Positions 57,711 to 64,000 of a stretch of DNA of 64,000 bases are shown one piece after another. The notes under the pieces were generated by a model that did not search any database, had not been told where the DNA came from, and worked only from the letters and a program-made list of their open reading frames with translations. Numbering within the stretch: the stretch's first letter is position 1; every line of letters begins with the position of its first letter. Position numbers and translations under genes: made by a program. This DNA comes from Ignavibacteriota bacterium (GTDB lineage Bacteria; Bacteroidota; Ignavibacteria; UBA10030; UBA6906): positions 277,967 to 341,966 of the forward strand of contig JADJHP010000008.1 of the NCBI GenBank assembly GCA_016707525.1, read 5' to 3'.

Positions 57711-58313
57711 TCATCCTCCGTTGGCACGATTCTCTTTCAGTCCGCGTGCATACCGTATGGTCCCCTCTTCGGCGCCCGGCCCTTCAAGCGTGAACCCGTT
57801 CTTCTCCAGGACCCGGATGGAGGCGACGTTCGTCGGGAACGTATGCGCGATGACGCGCGTAATGCGCGGATCAGCGAATGCGTGCTGTACAAGTGCGGCA
57901 ACCATCTCGGTCGCGATCCCCCGCTTGCCAAAGGCCGGTACGACCGAATAGCCGATCTCTATCTGTCCGTTCTCATCGGACGGGCCAGTGTAACCTCCCG
58001 CGGCGACAAGATGCGGCTTCGCACCGGGACCGGTCTCTGCCTTCAGGAGCGCATACCACGCGAACCATCCGGCCGCTTCCGGCTGAGCCTTCAACCGGTC
58101 GAGGAGCCACCGGATGGCGTTCTCATCGTATTCCCCCGGCGGCCATCCGTCGGGGACCTGCGCACCAAGCGCAACGCCAAGCTTCTGCGGCGATGCCAGC
58201 TCCATCTCCAGAAGTGCTGTCGTCGCAGAGATCAGCTCCAACCGTGGCGATGCGATACGCATGAGGCCGTACGCCGGATCGAGCCTTGGGTCGAATGTCA
58301 TACCGTCATTCAT
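57711..58313 (-). CDS. GNAT-family N-acetyltransferase (RimJ/RimL type)
   Basis: The ATG at 58313 overlaps the stop of the preceding GNAT gene (ATGA), giving 200 residues. The acetyl-CoA site appears as VPAFGKRGIATEMVAALVQH and VASIRVLEKNGFTLEG, typical of the RimJ/RimL/Acetyltransf_3 group, which acetylates N-termini or antibiotics. The upstream part has IASPRLELI. No frameshift is seen. Confidence 0.9.
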   Translation of the reverse strand: MNDGMTFDPRLDPAYGLMRIASPRLELISATTALLEMELASPQKLGVALGAQVPDGWPPGEYDENAIRWLLDRLKAQPEAAGWFAWYALLKAETGPGAKPHLVAAGGYTGPSDENGQIEIGYSVVPAFGKRGIATEMVAALVQHAFADPRITRVIAHTFPTNVASIRVLEKNGFTLEGPGAEEGTIRYARGLKENRANGG

Positions 58314-58829
58314 GGTTGGGGCCCTGTGACAGCGAAGGCATCGTGAAACCGAACGGTCCCTTTGGGCACCGGCCCTTCGAACGCGAGTGCGAAGAATACC
58401 TCCGGCGGCACACCCTCGTGCGAGAGGTCCGGCGTATTCGCAAATCCGAACTGCCGGTAGTACTCCGGATGTCCGACGAGACAGCATCCTTTTGCGCCGA
58501 GCTTCCGGAGTTGCGCGAGTCCTTCGTTGATGAGCGCCTTGCCTATCCCCTGCCGTTGAAGTTCGGGAGAACGGACACGGGGCCGAGGCCGTACCAGTCG
58601 GTTGTGCCGTCGGAAACGGTGAGGGGCGAGAAGGCGATGTGCCCGACGACGCGCCGCCCTGCTCGGCGACGAGAGAGATGGTCAGAGCACCTGCTGCGCG
58701 TAGCGCGTCAACAATGAAGTGCTCGGTCTGTTGACTGACCTCCATGGTTTTGAATGCGGCGATGGTAACAGCGGTGATCGCGGCATGATCAGAGGTGGAT
58801 TCGGATCGAATAGTTGTCGTCATGTTCAT
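58310..58829 (-). CDS. GNAT-family N-acetyltransferase, two frameshifts
   Basis: The start MTTTIRSESTSDHAAITAV and TEHFIVDALRAAGALTISLV are normal for a small GNAT enzyme. At about 58655 one base is missing (GGCGGCGCG for GGCGGCCGCG), and the next frame gives VVGHIAFSPLTVSDG and YGLGPVSVLPNFNG; near 58550 another change leads to QGIGKALINEGLAQLRKLGA (the acetyl-CoA site), ending FHDAFAVTGPQP at a stop overlapping the next start. Length after repair is about 170 residues. Substrate unknown. Confidence 0.75.
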
Positions 58830-58896
58830 GATCTTTGGTGGGAACGGGAGGACTATGTGGGATTGCTACTGCAACAGATGTCTATCGCGATCACAT

Positions 58897-60657
58897 TCAT
58901 ACTGGGACATCACCCCCACGAACCTGCACGCGCTGCATCCCCCTCACGGAATTCAACAGACAAATTTCCGGACCAGCGAGGACCTCATCGACGGTCAGGA
59001 CCCTCTCAAGCAGAAGTCCCTGCTCGAGCATCATGGCGCGCTGCGTGCCCGGCAACAACCCGCATCGCACGGGTGGCGTATACAGCACACCACCGATCTC
59101 TACAGCGATGTTGGCTATCGTGGTCTCGGTGACCTCGCCGGCCTCATTGAACAGGAGAACGTCGTTGCTGCCCGGGCACGACCTGATGGCGGCTTCATAC
59201 ACCGCGCGCCGCGTGGTCTTATGATAAAGAAAGACATCGTTCCTGTCGATCGGGCCCGCTGCAAGCGCGACATCCCCGAATTGGAGTGCAGCTTGGTCCA
59301 TCGATACCGCTTCGCAACGAATATTCCCTGCACGCGAGACCAACAACCGGATCCTGTGGCGCCCAGGCGCGAGGCCCCCGGCGAACACCGCCAGCTCGCC
59401 GCGTATCTTCACGGGATCGCACACAAAGTTGAAGGACGCTGCCGACCGTGAAAGGCGTGTCAGGTGATGCTCCATAAGCGCATACCCGGTACCCGGAGAC
59501 CACAGGAGCGTCTCCAGAAGATCGAAATCCCGCGGCAGGGGTGCAAGCGCTTTCGTCTTCGTCAGACTTTCTTCATACTCGCCCGCCGCCGTGGAGTCCC
59601 ACACCACCCCGCCCCCTACCCCGTATTCCACGCTACCCGTCGGCCGGTGCATCAACACGGTACGAATGGCGACATTCAGTTGCACCGTACGGCCGGGAGC
59701 GATGTATCCGATCGTGCCGGTGTAGATACGCCTGGGCTCTGTTTCAAGCTCCGCGATGATCTCCATCGTGCGGCGCTTCGGGGCGCCCGTGATGGAGGCC
59801 GGCGGGAACGTCGCCTGCAGGATCCGGTCCAGCGGCTCATCCGTCCGTGCCACCACGGTAGATGTCAGCTGCCACACAATCGTTACTGCTCCGCCGTGAA
59901 CAGGTGCGGCACCTGCACGCTCCCGTACTCCGCCACGCGGCCGAGATCGTTGCGGACCATAATCACGATCATCGTTCTCCGCCCGTTGCTTCCCGGAGCT
60001 GACGAGTGCTTCCTTCTTCGCCTGATCGTCCTCGAACCACAACCCTCGCGCCGATGTCCCCTTCATAGGGCGCGAAGCGATCTGCGTGCCGTCGATCCGG
60101 AGGAACAGTTCAGGCGATGCGCTGCAGATCGCCCATGTACCGGTATCGACGAACGCCGCGAACGGCGCCTGTCCATCGCCGGCCATCCGGAGGAACAGCT
60201 CCCACGGATCGCGATCCGTCACTCCCCGGAGCCGGTACGTGAAATTCACCTGATACGTGTCACCGTTCCGGATGTGCTCGCGGATATCGTGGATGCACCG
60301 TTCGTATTCCTCGCGCGAGACAGACGGATGCCATGCTATCGAGGGGCCTGACTCCGGAGGTACAACGGGGAGCGATATCTTGTTCGGCTGGTCGAAGAGT
60401 CCGAACCAGAGGAGGGGGAAGGCGCCATCCTCCTTCACCGGCAGCGAAGGGTCGAATGCCGGAGAGGCTTCATAGGAAATGAAGCCGGCCGCGTACCACC
60501 CTTCACGCTGCACCGTCTCTTCGATGTCGCGAATGAAAGGGAGTACTTCCGCGATGCGGTGGGTCGTCACGATCCGGCGCGGCGATGCGAACTCCAGCCA
60601 CGTGCCGCTGGATCCATCGCGTACGACAACGCGCGCCGGAAAATTATCACTCTGCAT
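58897..60657 (-). CDS. pabB: Aminodeoxychorismate synthase component I fused to 4-amino-4-deoxychorismate lyase
   Basis: A PabB-PabC fusion for the folate precursor 4-aminobenzoate. The start at 60657 gives about 586 residues. The PabB half has REEYERCIHDIREHIRNGDT, SPELFLRIDG, RPMKGTSARG and PPASITGAPKRRTMEII. The PabC (aminotransferase class IV) half from about 350 has DVLLFNEAGEVTETTIANI and PPVRCGLLPGTQR. Between 60000 and 59890 the reading is out of frame for about 35 residues (an extra G in AACGATG and a compensating change before GTGTGGCAG): the other frame gives MIVIMVRNDLGRVAEYGSV. Two errors that cancel are likely. The pabA part is not seen here. Confidence 0.85.
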   Translation of the reverse strand: MQSDNFPARVVVRDGSSGTWLEFASPRRIVTTHRIAEVLPFIRDIEETVQREGWYAAGFISYEASPAFDPSLPVKEDGAFPLLWFGLFDQPNKISLPVVPPESGPSIAWHPSVSREEYERCIHDIREHIRNGDTYQVNFTYRLRGVTDRDPWELFLRMAGDGQAPFAAFVDTGTWAICSASPELFLRIDGTQIASRPMKGTSARGLWFEDDQAKKEALVSSGKQRAENDDRDYGPQRSRPRGGVRERAGAAPVHGGAVTIVWQLTSTVVARTDEPLDRILQATFPPASITGAPKRRTMEIIAELETEPRRIYTGTIGYIAPGRTVQLNVAIRTVLMHRPTGSVEYGVGGGVVWDSTAAGEYEESLTKTKALAPLPRDFDLLETLLWSPGTGYALMEHHLTRLSRSAASFNFVCDPVKIRGELAVFAGGLAPGRHRIRLLVSRAGNIRCEAVSMDQAALQFGDVALAAGPIDRNDVFLYHKTTRRAVYEAAIRSCPGSNDVLLFNEAGEVTETTIANIAVEIGGVLYTPPVRCGLLPGTQRAMMLEQGLLLERVLTVDEVLAGPEICLLNSVRGMQRVQVRGGDVPV

Positions 60658-60689
60658 ATACGTGGGATCGCCTCTTGTGCCTGCCGCAG

Positions 60690-61034
60690 TCATCCGAAGA
60701 ATATCCCCGTCGGGTCACGCTCGACCTCATCCAGGAGAGCCTCGAAACGCCGGGTTGGTTCGCACCCCTGATACCGGTGCCAGCGGTCGTTTCGGTCCGC
60801 ACAGAACAGCGTCCATTCTCCGGTCTTGGCGGCATGGCGGAATTTTGCGATGGGCATATGCGTCCATTGCGTGGGATCGTTCCAGCGGACGCGGTCTTCA
60901 TAGAGCACAACCTTGTCGTCATGGAAGTCATACGACAATCGCACCTGGTGCCGGGCGTGGGGAGGGATGCGTTTCTCGCAGAATGCCCGGAGCAAGGCAT
61001 CCACCTGATGTTTCACTGTATCTGAGAGGGCCAT
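60690..61034 (-). CDS. DUF3024-domain protein
   Basis: The 114-residue protein (ATG at 61034, GGAG nine bases ahead) belongs to DUF3024: PPHARHQVRLSYDFHDDKVV, EDRVRWNDPTQWTHMPIAKF and RWHRYQGCEPTRRFEALL. No function is known. It sits between the GH97 gene (23 bases away) and pabB (32 bases). Confidence 0.88.
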   Translation of the reverse strand: MALSDTVKHQVDALLRAFCEKRIPPHARHQVRLSYDFHDDKVVLYEDRVRWNDPTQWTHMPIAKFRHAAKTGEWTLFCADRNDRWHRYQGCEPTRRFEALLDEVERDPTGIFFG

Positions 61035-61057
61035 CGTGTCATTCTCCGGAGAGATCG

Positions 61058-62972
61058 TCACTTCAGCGGGGTGAGCCGCGCGGCGGCCGCCGGCAGCAGG
61101 CGCACATCCACGGTGCTGGGGCCGCTCGACCGTCAATGTACGAACATCGAAGACCGGATCCCATACGCGCCATCCGCAATGAGGGTCAGCGTGTAGCACG
61201 TGTTTGCCGGGAGGAATGGGAACGTGAGGGACTTCGTCTTCTCCGATTGTTCGGCGTTGATACCGCCGATGTACCAGTCCTCTCCGTGGCGGCGGGCCAT
61301 GATGAGGTCGCGGCCCGGGAAGCCGTCGAGCAGTTGCGTATCGTCCCATGCATTGGGAAGCGACTTCAGGAAATTCCGGACGGTATCGGGGAGGGCGAGG
61401 TAGCCCGCCGGACGGTCGGCCATATGCTGGATGCCCGACTCAAAAAGCACACCGAAAGCGAGTTCATGTCCGTAGGACGTCGTATGCGTGTACTGTGAAT
61501 TCGTGAACGTCACCGGCGTATAGTCCATGGGGCCGATCACATTGCGTGTGAACGGCAGGATCGCATTGTGCTGAGGGGCGGTCGCTGTAAGATCGGAGCC
61601 GTTGTTATACCATTCCGCGCCGCGCACACCTTCGTGGGTCATCAGGTGCGGATAGGTCCGTGTCCATCCGCGCGGCACCAGGCAGCCGTGGAAATACACC
61701 ATGATCTCGAACTGCGCGGCATCCTCGAGGATATCCAGGTAGTAGCGGATCATCTCCTGCTTCTCGCTGCTGAAGAAATCCACCTTCACGCCCGCCACGC
61801 CCAGCTTCTTCAACCGGGCGAACTCGCTTCATGCGGCTCTCGTGCGTGAGCATGCGGTCGATCGGGGTCATCGTTGCCCACGGTTCCACGCCTGAGTTGT
61901 ACCACATCAGGGGGGTCACCCCGCGCGTGCGGATGTACTTCACCGCATCCTCGAGGGTGCCGCCGTTGGTCATCGTGTCCCATTCCCAGTCGAGGAGCGT
62001 ATAGGGCCAGCCCATCGTCACGGCGAGATCTGCGAACTCGCAAACGATCTTGAAATCGCGCGTGCCGTGGTTGTGCGACCAGTAGTTCCAGGACGCCAGG
62101 CCCGGGCGGATCCAATCCGTCTTCTTGAGTAGAGAAGGCCTCGATACATCATCGATGAGCGTGGAGGCCGTCACATCCGCGAGCGAGCCCATGATCACCG
62201 TGCGCCAGGGTGAGTGCCATGGGAGTGTGATCGTGGGGGTGGAGGCGCCCCTGCCGTCCCGTGGATCCGGGAAGGTCACCTTGTAGCGCGAGCGTTCGGC
62301 CGCGTTGCTCAGTTTTGTGGCGCAGTAGTTCCGATCCACATCCGCTTCGTGGATGAGGAACCAGCATGCCGTATCGGCGGTGCAGAAGAGAGCGGGGAGG
62401 CCCCAGTCGCGTTGCACCGAATCGCCGTGGAGGGCAGAGTAGAGATTCTCGTTCGCTTGCGTCCAGGGTTCCAGCCAGCGGAGGACGTTGTAGGGGGATC
62501 TCGTAGGACGTGAGTTCATCGAGAACGGTCGGGGTGGTCTTTCCTTTCGGAATTCGTAGCGGAAGGCGATCCCGTCGTTGTACGCGCGGATGCGGACCTC
62601 CATGCGCGACCTCTATGAATTCTCGAACGTCGCCACGATCTGCGTTGCCGCGTTCGTGCAGTGCGAGCGTTTGCCGTGGAGGGCGGTGTAATCCTCGGTG
62701 ATCGTCTTCGGCGCGGTCGTGGACACGAGGCGAAGGTCCTTGGAGAAGTCCTCGTCGCTACGCGAGAGGCCAAGGGCGATGCGGGGGATGATGACGGTTT
62801 GCCGGTCGGAACGTTTGTCGCACACCGTCAGGAACCACGACCCGGCGGCGGCGCTGTTCCCGTTGTGCAGCGAGATCCCGAAGTGACGATCAGGAGAATC
62901 GATCGAGGTGGTTTGCGCATGCAGTGGCGCAATTGTCAAAGCTGTAAGAAGAAGGAGCGCGGTCGACTTCAT
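61058..62972 (-). CDS. Glycoside hydrolase family 97, several frameshifts
   Basis: Reading pieces together gives a secreted GH97 alpha-glycosidase of about 637 residues. The signal peptide (MKSTALLLLTALTIAPLHAQ) starts at 62972, then IDSPDRHFGISLHNGN, VRIRAYNDGIAFRYEF, SWNYWSHNHGTRDFK, GWPYTLLDWEWD, LGVAGVKVDFFSSEKQEM and DWYIGGINAEQ. The Asp in VKVDFF matches the nucleophile of retaining GH97 enzymes; inverting SusB lacks it. Frame changes are at about 62612, 62545/62475 (pair), 61820 (one extra A in ATGAAGC), 61130 and 61095. The true end is the stop at 61058. Confidence 0.8.
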
Positions 62973-63512
62973 AAATGTCGGGGCCAGTGGTGTTTGGATG
63001 CGGTGGTCGTCAGCCGGCGGAAATCCCTTGAACCTCTCCAGAACGATGACAATGGCATACGCTGAAAACACAAGCGAGAGTGTCAGGAGGGCCCACGTAG
63101 CGGGGTCCCCGATGGAGAGCGCGATATGATACAGATCGCCCCGGAAGCCTGAGGCATAGCTCATGGTTTCGCATACCAAGTCAAAGGCGGGTCTGAGACA
63201 CAGCACCATGAACAGGAACCCGATACGAAACGCGTTACGGGAGAGTTTCCGTTGAAGGATGTACATGCCAGCGGCGATACTCACGAGATCGAGAACGTAG
63301 GGCGAGGCAGTCATGATCAACCGGGTCCATTCGCTCGTGAAGCCCTCTGCTCCGATCCATGCCACGGCAGTTTCTCCGAGCCGGCTGGGAATGAGTTTGA
63401 CATCGAGGATCCAGGCACCAACGAGGTACGCGGCGAGCAGGTGACTCAACTCATGTATAGGCGCGTAAACGAAATACCACAAGACCGGGATCGTCGACAC
63501 GCACGCCACCAT
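62969..63512 (-). CDS. Membrane protein with HELSH zinc motif
   Basis: About 180 residues with five membrane helices and HELSH in APIHELSHLLAAYLVG near residue 20, the M50-like gluzincin pattern. The frame as written passes without a stop into the GH97 signal peptide; the next frame has a TGA that overlaps the GH97 start (ATGA), so a one-base error near the end is likely, giving a normal overlap. A hydrophobic stretch in another frame just upstream (63540-63600, MNHLLTIFEIPVTVVAL) may be a missing first helix. Function unknown. Confidence 0.6.
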
Positions 63513-63598
63513 CGTTTGTTGTTTTCCACCTTCCCCTCAGGTGAGAACGGGGAGAGCAACGACGGTGACAGGTATTTCGAATATGGTCAGCAGATGAT

Positions 63599-64000
63599 TC
63601 ATGAGAGAATTCTCTCCCATGTACAGTGTGGTCCTGCCGTACCTGATCTGAGACCAGTTGCATCGCGAGGTCCATCGCATCCACAGGTAAGAACACTGCG
63701 GGTAAGGGGTGATGTACTCCTGGGCGGCCTGCCTCAGGGGGCGGCACTGCAGCAGGCAGATCACCCAGCGTTTGGGGGACGGCATGGAGGCCGTACACCG
63801 CGCCCAGAAGTGCGCCGCAGATCGCGGCATTCGTATCGGTATCACCGCCGCGCATCACGGTATCCACGACACCTTCTTCGAGGTTGGGAGCATGGCGCAG
63901 TTGCCAGAGGGCGTTGTGGAAAGCGATCAGCACCCAGCCTTGCTGGCGGGTGTAGTCGGCAGGGGGATCTTTTTCAGCATTCTTGATACTATCGCGGAGT
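63599..64000 (-). CDS. ADP-ribosylglycohydrolase, C-terminal part (runs off right edge), frameshifted
   Basis: The reading gives LRDSIKNAEKDPPADYTRQQ, GWVLIAFHNALWQL, then the metal-site motif VMRGGDTDTNAAICGALLGA, as in ADP-ribosylglycohydrolases that remove ADP-ribose from proteins. After AVYGLHAVP the match alternates between two frames (RWVICLLQCRP in one, FLPVDAMDLAMQLVSD in the other), so at least two indels lie at about 63690-63790. The end is not clear; one frame stops at 63599. The N-terminal half is outside the window. Confidence 0.7.

Noticed and set aside
62613..63512. A single fusion of the HELSH membrane protein with the GH97 N-terminus
   Set aside because: A full signal peptide lies at the join, and the next frame has a stop overlapping the GH97 start. 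A one-base error between two genes explains it better than a fusion.

Overview
The window looks like a GC-rich chromosome fragment from the Bacteroidota/Chlorobiota side of the FCB group, plausibly Ignavibacteria or a relative. The pointers are a PorV/PorQ-type outer-membrane protein and a type IX secretion (T9SS) C-terminal signal, a DUF4159 plus giant DUF4175 gene pair, FecR and CHASE2-cyclase proteins, and the dcw gene order. This placement is inference from gene content; no rRNA or tRNA gene is visible.

Layout. 1-9.2 kb (mostly plus strand): a cut-off secreted protein, dxr (isoprenoid synthesis), rseP (intramembrane protease), then a tight run encoding a secreted protein, a FecR-domain protein, a large outer-membrane protein and a CHASE2 class III adenylate cyclase. 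9.2-44 kb is almost entirely minus strand. Read in the direction of transcription it starts at 44 kb with the division and cell-wall (dcw) cluster mraZ-rsmH-ftsL-ftsI-murE-murF-mraY-murD-ftsW-murG-(small membrane protein)-murC-ftsQ-ftsA-ftsZ, followed by DUF4159, DUF4175, an M14 carboxypeptidase, an ECF sigma factor with its anti-sigma factor, a triple-GAF histidine kinase, lon, dnaX, a four-gene secreted-peptide locus and a PorV-like protein. 44-64 kb is accessory: a ParE-type toxin with a broken antitoxin, a decayed T9SS-sorted protein, a second ECF sigma operon, an intradiol-dioxygenase-like lipoprotein, an acetate/solute symporter module with DUF294 and DnaQ-type proteins, TfoX-like, GNAT and AHSA1 genes, pabB-pabC, a GH97 glycosidase and an ADP-ribosylglycohydrolase.

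The best candidate for an undescribed system is 10.45-12.71 kb. A MauE/DoxX-type membrane protein, two small secreted cysteine-rich proteins sharing the motif GCxxGPDxC, and a membrane-anchored NHL-type beta-propeller are joined by two ATGA stop/start overlaps. The downstream peptide gene runs into an 11-bp tandem repeat that is open in every frame. Other notable items are a dispersed family of about 30-bp palindromes (TGTAG...GCATGC...CTACA) lying just after stop codons, and a promoter-leader-terminator arrangement ahead of a small zinc-finger gene.

Caution about quality: from about 44.5 kb to the right edge at least ten genes carry one-base insertions or deletions, often in homopolymers, and murC carries one on the left side. 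Most are probably sequencing or assembly errors rather than real gene death; joined coordinates are given where the reading can be restored by eye.
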